DNA of 64,000 nt, taken from the NCBI GenBank assembly GCA_021783695.1, contig JAJXTO010000001.1:104823-168822 (forward strand). Direction: 5' to 3'. This stretch comes from Pseudomonadota bacterium. GTDB taxonomy: Bacteria; Pseudomonadota; Gammaproteobacteria; Burkholderiales; Burkholderiaceae_C. Below the pieces are notes generated by a model. That model worked only from the letters and a program-made list of their open reading frames with translations, had not been told where the DNA came from and ran no database searches. Numbering within the stretch: position 1 is the first letter of the stretch; each line of letters opens with the position of its first letter. Shown one piece after another: positions 16,043 through 24,021 of this stretch. Made by a program: the position numbers and the translations under genes.

Positions 16043-16504
16043 ATGGGACTTCTCGCCTGGCTGCGCCGACATGACGCCGGTCATCTCCTCACCACAGACA
16101 CCCAACTCGCTCCAGAGATCGACCCGCACGAAGACCTGTTTGAGGGCCTTTATCTTGGTCAGGCGGTGCAGGGCCATCTCGCATGGAAAAAGCGGCTCAA
16201 GGGCATCGTCATCGAGGGGCGGCAGGACGATGTGGACATCGCCCAGGTTGCTCCGGACGATCTGTGCGCCCTGGGGCAGTGGCTCAACGGACCGGCCAAG
16301 GCGCGTTACGGCAAACTGCCGGAATATGCCCGGTTGCGCAAAATCCACGCCGAATTTCATTTGACAGCAGGACAGGTGCTGCTCAACAGCCGCAACGGCC
16401 AACCGGAAGAGGCGGAGAAGATGTTGCGCGGCGCTTTCAGCGCGTTGTCGGATCAGGTGCAACTCGAACTGGTGCGGTTTTACGCCGCGGCCCGGCCGAA
16501 TTGA
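16043..16504 (+). CDS. Stand-alone CZB-type zinc-binding protein
   Basis: A 153-residue soluble protein whose core matches the chemoreceptor zinc-binding (CZB) domain: H45 in GHLAW, C75 in CALGQW, and H102 and H106 in KIHAEFH, the usual four zinc ligands. CZB domains normally sit at the end of chemoreceptors or diguanylate cyclases, where zinc controls output. Here the domain is alone, with a short N-terminal extension and a C-terminal helix. AAAGGA precedes the ATG. No chemotaxis genes are in the window. A zinc- or redox-sensing adaptor role is inferred. Confidence 0.78.
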   Translation: MGLLAWLRRHDAGHLLTTDTQLAPEIDPHEDLFEGLYLGQAVQGHLAWKKRLKGIVIEGRQDDVDIAQVAPDDLCALGQWLNGPAKARYGKLPEYARLRKIHAEFHLTAGQVLLNSRNGQPEEAEKMLRGAFSALSDQVQLELVRFYAAARPN

Positions 16505-16667
16505 CGGCCCCGAGGGTCGGCAAGCGGTATCTCCTCCCAGGGAGGCGCGAACTGTAAAAATTCAGCCAGGTGGAATGGGGCCGCTAGAGGATTGCCAAGT
16601 TTTCCCGCAAAATCCCGACGGCGCATGATGTTTTCACGCCTTTTCCCCAACCAACGAGGAGCCCCAT

Positions 16668-17090
16668 ATGTCCATGATGCAAGATTTCAAAGCGTTTGCC
16701 GTCAAAGGTAACGTGATCGACCTGGCTGTGGCCGTGATCATAGGCGGCGCATTCGGCAAGATTGTCGATTCGCTGGTGAACGACGTCATCATGCCGGTTG
16801 TCGGCGCCATCTTCGGCAAGCTCGACTTTTCCAATCTGTTCCTGGTACTGGGCAAGGTGCCCGAAGGCACCGCGCAGACACTCGTTGCGATGAAAAAAGC
16901 CGGTGTGCCGGTGCTGGCTTACGGCAGCTTCATTACCGTGGCGGTGAACTTCATGATCCTCGCCTTCATCATTTTCATGATGGTGCGCATGATCTCCAAG
17001 CTCAAGCATGCCGAGCCGCCGGCCCCGCCCGCGCCAACGCCGGAAGACATCGTGTTGTTGCGTGAAATTCGTGACGCGCTGAAGAAGTAA
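16668..17090 (+). CDS. mscL: MscL large-conductance mechanosensitive channel
   Basis: A 140-residue homopentameric channel that opens under membrane tension to release solutes during hypo-osmotic shock. It shows the conserved N-terminal [20 protein letters not shown], first pore helix and [17 protein letters not shown] second helix follows ([19 protein letters not shown]), then a Pro-rich linker and the C-terminal bundle helix [13 protein letters not shown]. Length is normal. CGAGGA precedes the ATG. It converges with the histidine kinase gene, with only 28 bases between stops. Confidence 0.97.
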   Translation: MSMMQDFKAFAVKGNVIDLAVAVIIGGAFGKIVDSLVNDVIMPVVGAIFGKLDFSNLFLVLGKVPEGTAQTLVAMKKAGVPVLAYGSFITVAVNFMILAFIIFMMVRMISKLKHAEPPAPPAPTPEDIVLLREIRDALKK

Positions 17091-17118
17091 GCAGCGCCGC
17101 CTATTGGACCATCCGGGT

Positions 17119-19122
17119 TCAATCTTGCCGGGGGAGTTCCACCCAGAAGCTGGCACCTCCACCCGGCGCGGAATCGGCCCCGACCTTCCCCGCGTGTTTT
17201 TCCGCCACCAGCCGCGCGTAGTACAGCCCCAGCCCGGTGCTGCTGCCCGAGCCGCCGGATGCACGATCCGCCACGCCGCGCGCAAAGCGCTGGAACAACT
17301 GGGACGACTGCTCAGGCGTCAATCCGGCACCTTGATCCCGCACCCAGAAACGCACCGTTTGCGGACTCAACGTCGCCTCCAGCGTCACGGTCGAACCGGC
17401 CGGGCTGTGCTGCACGGCGTTGCGCAGCAGATTGCCGGCCAGGCGCTCCAGGGCATCGAAATCGCCGCGCACCCAGATCGGCTCGTCAGGAAGTCTGCGG
17501 GCGAAACGCACGCCCCGCTCCAGCGCTTCGTCATAGGCAAAATCCGCAGCCTGGTGCAGTACCGCACCCAGATCAAGCTCGGTCAGGGCAGAGGGCTCCA
17601 GGGCTTGCGCGCGGGTGAGGTTGAGAAAGCCCTGTGCCAGATCGTGCGCGCGCCGCAACTGGCCAAGCAGCCGTTCGCGCGCCCTGGCGTCGAGCTGGTC
17701 GGACTGCAGTTGCTGCACGGCCGCGGCCAGCGGCGCGCGCACGTCATGGCTGATGAACGCCAGGGCGTCGTCGCGGCGGATTTGCAGTTCGCGCAACCGT
17801 TCCTGCGCCGCCTGCACTTCGAGAATGCGGCTTTCAAAGCTCAGGCGCTTGCGCACGGCATCGGGACTGGCGCCCGCAGGGCCGCGGCCGGCCTGACGCA
17901 GTTGGCGCAATTCCCAGTCCAGATGCCGCCGCGCCGCCTCCAGCCGCCGCCACCCCCATAAGGGGTAAGCCAAAAACCCTGCAGCCAGTGCCGCGGTGGG
18001 CGGCCACCACCAGCCCAGCACCATGGGCAATGCCGCGGCGGCCAGCAGCAGCGCCAGCACCCAGGCCATGCTGGCCAGCAGCCCTGCAAGGGGCATCAGC
18101 CGGGGCAGCCAGAGCAGGGGCACCAAGGCCAGCAACGCGGTCAGCGCCAGCGACAAGATGGTGGGCAGGACGCGGATCAGGCTGCCGTCGCGCAGGGCGA
18201 GCACGGTGTTTGCGAGCACTTCCACGCCGGGCAGGGGCGCGCCCAGAGCGGTGACCGGGGTGGCGAAAAAGTCCCCCAGCCCTGCGGCAGTGGCGCCGAT
18301 GAGCACGATCTTGCCGCGGAGTGAATCCGGCGGAATGGCCCCATCGAGCACCGCGCTGGCGGACAGGGATGGCACCGTGCCGCGCGGGCCGACAAAGCGC
18401 AGCAGCCGCAGGTCGCGCGCCGCCAGGGCATAGGGATGCGCGGGCACTGCGCTGTGCGCAGGCTGCGGCACGCTGCCCCGCACCGGTTGGTGGGCGATGG
18501 ACAGCAGGGTCTGCGCCAGCAAGGGCCAGGCTGGCGCGCCCACGCCTTCCCACAGGTAGACGCTGCGGGCGACGCCGTCGCTGTCGAGTTGCACGCCCAC
18601 GCGCCCCAGCCCCGCAGCGGCAGATGCCAGCTCCGGGATGGGCAAGTCTTCAACGATCTGCCCGCCCCCACGGGTGGTGTCGAGCACCACGGGCAGCGCC
18701 ACCCGGCCGCAGGCGCGCAGCGATTGCGCCAGCGCGGCATTTCCCGCCGGATCGTTGCCCGCCTCGGTCAAGGCGATATCGAACCCGACCGCAGCGGCCC
18801 CTGCCTTGCACACCGCGTCCGCCAGACGGGCATCGGTGGCGCGCGGCCAGGGCCAGGCGCCGATGCGGTCGAGGCTGTGGTGATCGATGGCGACGATCAC
18901 CACAGCCTGCGGCGCAGTGACGGGCTGTAGTCGCTGCCCAAGGTCGAACACCTGATGATCGAGCCGCTGCAGCCAGCCGCTCAGAGCCAGCCCCAGCCCC
19001 AGCGTGAGCAGCAGGGCGCCGATGCGCAGCACCTCCAGCCGGGGCCGCCAGGAGCCGCCGCCCGTCTTGATCTCCTGTCCCGGAGATCGGGCCGAACCCA
19101 GGCGGCGCAACATCAAGGTCAC
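17119..19122 (-). CDS. CHASE2-domain sensor histidine kinase
   Basis: A 667-residue membrane kinase. Helix 1 (~33-50) is followed by an extracytoplasmic CHASE2 domain (~55-310, with VVIVAIDHHSLDRIGAWPWPR and GKIVLIGATAAGLGD). Three or four membrane helices (~318-390) and a HisKA domain with H459 in FISHDVRAPL come next, then an ATPase domain (NLLRNAVQHSP, DQGAGLTPEQ, STGLGLYYARLVAEKHAG). It is last in an operon after the response regulator and a LysM-FecR protein, 12 bases from the latter. The start may be GTG at 19122 or ATG at 19113; neither has a strong ribosome binding site. The signal sensed is unknown; an envelope or cell-wall cue is suggested by the partner. Confidence 0.92.
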   Translation of the reverse strand: MTLMLRRLGSARSPGQEIKTGGGSWRPRLEVLRIGALLLTLGLGLALSGWLQRLDHQVFDLGQRLQPVTAPQAVVIVAIDHHSLDRIGAWPWPRATDARLADAVCKAGAAAVGFDIALTEAGNDPAGNAALAQSLRACGRVALPVVLDTTRGGGQIVEDLPIPELASAAAGLGRVGVQLDSDGVARSVYLWEGVGAPAWPLLAQTLLSIAHQPVRGSVPQPAHSAVPAHPYALAARDLRLLRFVGPRGTVPSLSASAVLDGAIPPDSLRGKIVLIGATAAGLGDFFATPVTALGAPLPGVEVLANTVLALRDGSLIRVLPTILSLALTALLALVPLLWLPRLMPLAGLLASMAWVLALLLAAAALPMVLGWWWPPTAALAAGFLAYPLWGWRRLEAARRHLDWELRQLRQAGRGPAGASPDAVRKRLSFESRILEVQAAQERLRELQIRRDDALAFISHDVRAPLAAAVQQLQSDQLDARARERLLGQLRRAHDLAQGFLNLTRAQALEPSALTELDLGAVLHQAADFAYDEALERGVRFARRLPDEPIWVRGDFDALERLAGNLLRNAVQHSPAGSTVTLEATLSPQTVRFWVRDQGAGLTPEQSSQLFQRFARGVADRASGGSGSSTGLGLYYARLVAEKHAGKVGADSAPGGGASFWVELPRQD

Positions 19123-19134
19123 GGCCTGCGCAGA

Positions 19135-20820
19135 TCAGAGAGCGGGCAGCAGCGGGATCAGCAGCAGCCACAGATGCGGATACCGCGCAGGCACCTCGAT
19201 GACCTGCACGACTGGCGGACCCTGGGTGCCATCGCTGTCGTCCACCAGGCGCGCGCCCAGATAGCGCTTGCCCGAGGACGGGCGCGGCAGGGTGAGCGCA
19301 CCGCCGGCGCTCTGCACTTGCGCGAGCGCGGGTTGAAGATTGGCGTTGTCCGACAGAGTGAGCGCGTAATACTGCCCGGCAGGCGCGGAGGGCAACTCGA
19401 TCATCAGGTGGTCGGCATCGAATCGCATCGCCGCCTTGGACAGATCGGCCGGGCCAGGGCCGGGCACATACTTGAAGGCCTGCGGCTTGCTCCACGGGCC
19501 CTGATGCCCCTGCGCATCGACGCTGGCCGCGCGCCAGAACAAGGTGCCGGCGGGCAGATCGGCGGTCGGCGCCCAGTGCGTGCCTTGGGCCTGCACGTCA
19601 AACAGGGGATGGGTGAAATCGGCGGTCGCAGCCAGTTGCACATGCGTGCGCGCCACATCGAGCACCGCCGACCAGTTCAGCGCCGGGCGCGGGACCCGCA
19701 CGGTTGCGCCCGCCGCCGGGGCAATGCCCATTGGAAAGAAGGGCCGGGCGAACACCGTGAAGGCGTGCGTGGCGTCGAGACCCTGCAAGCCATTGCCATC
19801 GACCGCGCGCAGACGCAGCACATAGCGCCCGTTGGGCAGATCAGCGAAGTTGAGCGTCCTGCCGCTGGCGGTCTTCTGCAACAGCACATGCGCCGGATCG
19901 CTCTCGGCCAGAACCTGCCCGAACCACGACGCGGCGCCTGCCTGCTCGGGCAGCGGAAAACGCAGCGGCAATTGCTCGGACAAGGTCGGCATGGCCGAGA
20001 CATCCGGCGCTGCGAGCAGCCGCACCGGCGGCAGCGGCACTTGCCCGGCGCGCGCCAAAGATCCCATCTCGGCAGCCACCCGCACCTGCGCGCCCTGGGC
20101 CTGCAGATCCACCGCGCCGGCCAGGGTTTCCTCCCGCGTAGCGTCGGCGGCGGCGTTGACGCGGAACTGGGTGCCGCGCACCACCGCCTGGGCGGACGGC
20201 GTGAGAATGCGCAGGTTCTGGTTCGGCAAGTGTTTGGGGTTGTCGCGGATTTCCATCTGGCCTTGTTGCAGGCGTAGCCGCGTGTCGGCCATCAGGCCGT
20301 TGGCATAGAGACTGAGCGTGTCCAGCGACAGCATGCTGCCGGGCTGCAAGGCCAGGCGAGTGCCGTTGGCCAGTTCGATGAGTGCGCTGCCACCCTCGGG
20401 AACCTGCACCTGCGCGCCAGCCGCCAGAGCCTGACCCGGCTTGGCCGCCCGCCAATCCTCGCTGGCCTGCGCCCGCCAGCGCACCGCGCCAAAAGCCTGT
20501 ACCAACTGTGCGGAAGACGGCTGCTGGAGCAGCAGGCTGGCAGGAAACAACAGCACCGTGCCCGGTGGAATCCGCCGTGGATTGACAACGTGGTTGTCAC
20601 GCTGGACCAGCGGCCACTGCGCCGGGTCGCGCAGGTAGCGCTGCCCCAGTGCGATCAGGGTGTCGCCGGGACGGACGGTGTATTGCCAGGACGGGGAGGC
20701 ATCGGCATCCGCCTTCAGCGGCACGGCCTGCGTCTGCGCCAGGCAAGGGTTGAGTGCAAGGAACGACGCGGCAAGCAGCAGCGCTCGAAGTCGCAAAGGC
20801 AAGGCAATGAGAGCACGCAT
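19135..20820 (-). CDS. Exported LysM-FecR domain protein
   Basis: A 561-residue envelope protein. A signal peptide (1 to ~28) is followed by a LysM domain (~46-93, QYTVRPGDTLIALGQRYL...PRRIPPGTVLLFP) for peptidoglycan or chitin-like glycan binding. Next is a FecR-type domain (~105-225, with NGTRLALQPGSMLSLDTL and VRGTQFRVN), then beta-rich, fibronectin-like repeats (~330-520). A hydrophobic C-terminal helix (LWLLLIPLLPAL) could anchor it. It lies between the response regulator and CHASE2 kinase, so it probably feeds that two-component system. Similar FecR-kinase pairs exist but the ligand is not known. The ATG at 20820 gives the only sensible signal peptide. Confidence 0.88.
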   Translation of the reverse strand: MRALIALPLRLRALLLAASFLALNPCLAQTQAVPLKADADASPSWQYTVRPGDTLIALGQRYLRDPAQWPLVQRDNHVVNPRRIPPGTVLLFPASLLLQQPSSAQLVQAFGAVRWRAQASEDWRAAKPGQALAAGAQVQVPEGGSALIELANGTRLALQPGSMLSLDTLSLYANGLMADTRLRLQQGQMEIRDNPKHLPNQNLRILTPSAQAVVRGTQFRVNAAADATREETLAGAVDLQAQGAQVRVAAEMGSLARAGQVPLPPVRLLAAPDVSAMPTLSEQLPLRFPLPEQAGAASWFGQVLAESDPAHVLLQKTASGRTLNFADLPNGRYVLRLRAVDGNGLQGLDATHAFTVFARPFFPMGIAPAAGATVRVPRPALNWSAVLDVARTHVQLAATADFTHPLFDVQAQGTHWAPTADLPAGTLFWRAASVDAQGHQGPWSKPQAFKYVPGPGPADLSKAAMRFDADHLMIELPSAPAGQYYALTLSDNANLQPALAQVQSAGGALTLPRPSSGKRYLGARLVDDSDGTQGPPVVQVIEVPARYPHLWLLLIPLLPAL

Positions 20821-20981
20821 GGATCGTGTTTGGTCAGGTTGGCCGCAGCGGCGCCATTGCGGGTTGGGCAGACTCAGCATCCAGCGTGGCCTTGCAGGCG
20901 CGCGCTGCAGCAAATCGGCATTGTCGGCCACGCAGACAGGCGTCGAAACCGGCCTCAACCCGCAGGGCGCGAGCCTCTGGA

Positions 20982-21752
20982 TCAGTCGTCAAGCTCAGGC
21001 GGCATGGTCGGCGGCCCTTCGTCTGGGCTGCGCGCGCGCTCCAGGCGGTAGCCACGCCCGTAGACCGACACCAGCCGCCAGCCGGATTCGGGCTGCAAAC
21101 CCAGCTTGCGCCGCAGCGCGCTGACATGCACGTCCACCGTGCGGGTTTCCACCTCGGGGCGCAAGCCCCAGATGGTCTGGATGAGAAAATCGCGGGTGAG
21201 CAGCCGGTTGACGTTCTGAAAAAAATGCAGCGCCAGATCGGTTTCACGATCGGTCAGATCGACCCGCACACCCTGCACAAAAATCTGCCGCCGCGAACAG
21301 TCCGCCTCGATGTCGCCCAGGCGCAGCCGCGCGCTCGGCTGCGCCGTGCCGGAGCGCCGCAGCACCGCCTGCAGCCGCGCCAGCAGCACCGGACGGGACA
21401 AGGGCTTGACCAGATAGTCATCCGCCCCCGACTCCAGCGCCTGAACCACGTCAGACTCGGCATTGCGTCCGGTGAGGAAAATGACCGGCGGCACATGCGC
21501 CCCCAGTTGCAGACGCAGGCGGCACAGCACATCCGGCCCGCTGAGGCCGGGCAGCATCCAGTCGAGCAGGCAGGCGTCTGCGCCGCCACGCTCGACGGCA
21601 CGCGCGAATTCCTGACCCTCTGTGTAATGCTGCACGTCGTAACCGGCCTCACGCAGCCAGCCGCACACCTCTTGCGCAAGAAGTAAGTCGTCTTCGAGAT
21701 ACGCGATCCGCAGCGCGGTGTGGGGTGGCACGGTTGAATTGAAATACGTCAT
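20982..21752 (-). CDS. OmpR-family response regulator
   Basis: A 256-residue DNA-binding regulator with a receiver domain (residues ~14-130) and a winged-helix domain (~150-245). The acidic pocket E20-D21-D22, phospho-acceptor D64 (LLDWMLPG), T94 in FLTGR and K116 in LVKPLS are all present. The effector shows TDRETDLALHFFQNVNRLL and TVDVHVSALRRKLG. It is first in the operon with the LysM-FecR protein (161 bp downstream) and CHASE2 kinase. Its promoter lies in the long region shared with tamA. Its targets cannot be read from the sequence. Confidence 0.93.
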   Translation of the reverse strand: MTYFNSTVPPHTALRIAYLEDDLLLAQEVCGWLREAGYDVQHYTEGQEFARAVERGGADACLLDWMLPGLSGPDVLCRLRLQLGAHVPPVIFLTGRNAESDVVQALESGADDYLVKPLSRPVLLARLQAVLRRSGTAQPSARLRLGDIEADCSRRQIFVQGVRVDLTDRETDLALHFFQNVNRLLTRDFLIQTIWGLRPEVETRTVDVHVSALRRKLGLQPESGWRLVSVYGRGYRLERARSPDEGPPTMPPELDD

Positions 21753-22173
21753 GCGACAAGGCCATGGTGAGCGAGAAGCGAGCGGTGTATGCCTGAAGTA
21801 GCGCGCTTACACCCAAACAAGCGCAAACGACGAACAAGCGCAACGTCTTATGGCAAAACTGTGCGAATCTTCACGCCGTGCAAGGAAACGTGCAAGTACT
21901 GTGATTGGCGCTTTACAAAGTTCGTGCAGCAAATCAACGATGCGCAAGTATCAGGTTCAGTTTTTCTGATCTTCCACTTTTGCGATGTCACAAAGCCGCC
22001 TGCAAGGGTTGGGCTTCCATCCGAATCCGCTGACCAATGACTCTGGCGCACAGGTTTTCAAATGGGAGAAACAGGCCTGCATGAATAATGGCGCCATGCA
22101 TGGAAAGCCCGACGAATCGAGCCGCCCCGAGGGAGCCGTCCCCACCCCGGCCGTCCCGAGCAGGAGGCAGGCA
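21753..22173. other. Divergent regulatory region between the response regulator and tamA
   Basis: About 420 bases with no gene I accept. It is more AT-rich around 21850-21990 than its surroundings and presumably holds both promoters. The part from 22081 could be an N-terminal extension of tamA if the upstream ATG is used. Confidence 0.5.
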
Positions 22174-24021
22174 GTGAGCGCACCTCCTGCTCGGCCCGGG
22201 GCCGCTTGGCCGAAGCAGGCGCAGGCCGCGCTGCGCGCCCTGGCCTGCGCCGGCCTGCTGGGAGGGTCCAGTCTGCTGGTTTTGCCGCACACCGCGGTGG
22301 CGGCAGATGCGTCCGCGCCGAGCCCGGGCGCCGCCGCGCCAGCGCAAAAGCCGCTCTACAACGTGGAACTCGACGCGCCCAAAGACCTGCAAACCCTTCT
22401 GACGGCCAATCTCGATCTGTTGCGCTGGCGCGACTTTCCGGGGCTGCCGCGCGACCAGATCGAGCGCCTGGCCGAGGAGGCCCCGGCGCAGGCGCAGCGC
22501 CTGCTTGCGGCCGAGGGCTATTTTTCACCGCAGATCCGGGTGCGGATCGACTGCCCCGATGCTGCGCCGATCACGGTCGTGCTCAGTGTGACGCCGGGCG
22601 AGCCGACGCTGGTGCAGACGGTCGATCTGCAGGTTGCCGGTCCGGATGGCAAGCCGGATGCCGCGCTGAGCGAGCGCCTGTCGCGCACCTGGGCGCTCAA
22701 GCCGGGCGCCGTGTTCCGCGACGCGGAGTGGGAGGCGGCCAAGTCGAAGGCGCTGTCGGCCCTGCTCGCCGGGCGCTGGCCTGCGGCGCGGCTGGTGGAC
22801 AGCCGCGCCGCCATCGACCCGGCCACCCGCCAGGCCAGGCTGGAATTGCGGCTGGACACCGGCGCGCCCTATGTGTTCGGCGGCCTGAAGATCACCGGGC
22901 TGCAACGCTATCCGGCCAGCATCGCCGAGCGCCTGGCGCCGATGCGGCCGGGCCAGCCCTACTCGCAGAGCGCGCTGCTCGACTATCAGGCCGCACTGCA
23001 GAACAGCCCCTATTTCCGCGATGCCCTGGTCGATGCCGACCTGCGGCAGGCGCAGGGCGACGTGGTGCCGGTGGACGTGCAGGTGAGCGAGAACCGGGCG
23101 CAGAAGCTCAGCTTCGGCGTGGGCGTGAGCAGCGACACCGGCCAGCGGGTGCAGGCCGACTGGCGCGATCTCGATTTTCTCGACCGCGCCTGGCGGCTGT
23201 CGAGCAGCATCAAGCTGCAGACCCGCGAGCAGAGCGGCAGCCTGCGGCTGGCATTTCCGCGCACCGCGCTGGGTTATGAAGACAGCCTCAGTCTGTCGCA
23301 GGACCGCACCGACATCTCCGGCCTGACCACGCGCAACTCCAGCATCGGCGCGCAGCGCGCGCGCACCCGCCGCAACATCGACACCGCACTGGCGGTGCAA
23401 TATCAGGCGGAAAGTCTGCAGCCCCTGGGGGCGGCCTCCAGCGCATTGCATGCGCTGAGCCTGAACTACAGCTGGACGCGGCGCGACATCAACAGCGTGC
23501 TCTACCCCAGCCGCGGCACCCTCATCAATCTGCAGCTCGGTGGCGCGAGCAAGGCGCTGCTGTCCAGCGCCAATTTCATCCGTCTGTACGCCCGCGGCCT
23601 GGGCTATGTGCCGCTGGACCGCAGCAACCAGCTCATCTTCCGCGCCGAAGCCGGCGCGGTGCTGGCCAATGGCGCCAGCGGCGTTCCGCAGAACTTCCTG
23701 TTCCGCGCCGGGGGCGCCAATTCGGTGCGCGGCTACGCCTATCAAAGCCTGGGACTGATCCAGGGCGACGCCATTGTCGGCGGCCGCTATCTGTTCACCG
23801 CCAGCGCCGAATTCGACCACTGGTTCACCCGGCAATGGGGCGGCGCGGTGTTCTACGACGCGGGCAACGCCGCAGACACCTGGGGCGCACTCAAGCCCGT
23901 GCGCGGCTATGGCGCAGGCGTGCGCTGGCGCAGCCCCGTCGGTCTGGTGTCGATCGATCTCGCCTACGGTCAGGCGGTACACGCCTATCGGCTGAACTTC
24001 AACGCGGGGCTGTCGTTCTGA
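22174..24021 (+). CDS. tamA: TamA, outer-membrane Omp85-family translocation subunit
   Basis: A 615-residue outer-membrane protein that, with TamB, moves lipids and some autotransporters between the membranes. A signal peptide (to about residue 43) is followed by three POTRA domains (~60-290) and a 16-strand barrel ending in a phenylalanine. The VRGY motif (GANSVRGYAYQSLG) near residue 525 is the Omp85 lid-lock loop. I chose GTG at 22174 because AGGAGG lies six bases upstream and the product starts with a proper signal peptide. An ATG at 22081 is in frame but adds 31 residues ahead of it. The gene overlaps tamB at TGATG. Confidence 0.93.
   Translation: MSAPPARPGAAWPKQAQAALRALACAGLLGGSSLLVLPHTAVAADASAPSPGAAAPAQKPLYNVELDAPKDLQTLLTANLDLLRWRDFPGLPRDQIERLAEEAPAQAQRLLAAEGYFSPQIRVRIDCPDAAPITVVLSVTPGEPTLVQTVDLQVAGPDGKPDAALSERLSRTWALKPGAVFRDAEWEAAKSKALSALLAGRWPAARLVDSRAAIDPATRQARLELRLDTGAPYVFGGLKITGLQRYPASIAERLAPMRPGQPYSQSALLDYQAALQNSPYFRDALVDADLRQAQGDVVPVDVQVSENRAQKLSFGVGVSSDTGQRVQADWRDLDFLDRAWRLSSSIKLQTREQSGSLRLAFPRTALGYEDSLSLSQDRTDISGLTTRNSSIGAQRARTRRNIDTALAVQYQAESLQPLGAASSALHALSLNYSWTRRDINSVLYPSRGTLINLQLGGASKALLSSANFIRLYARGLGYVPLDRSNQLIFRAEAGAVLANGASGVPQNFLFRAGGANSVRGYAYQSLGLIQGDAIVGGRYLFTASAEFDHWFTRQWGGAVFYDAGNAADTWGALKPVRGYGAGVRWRSPVGLVSIDLAYGQAVHAYRLNFNAGLSF

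Noticed and set aside
22081..22173. ATG at 22081 as the tamA start
   Set aside because: The GTG at 22174 has AGGAGG at ideal spacing and begins a normal signal peptide; the upstream ATG would put 31 polar residues before it. It remains possible.
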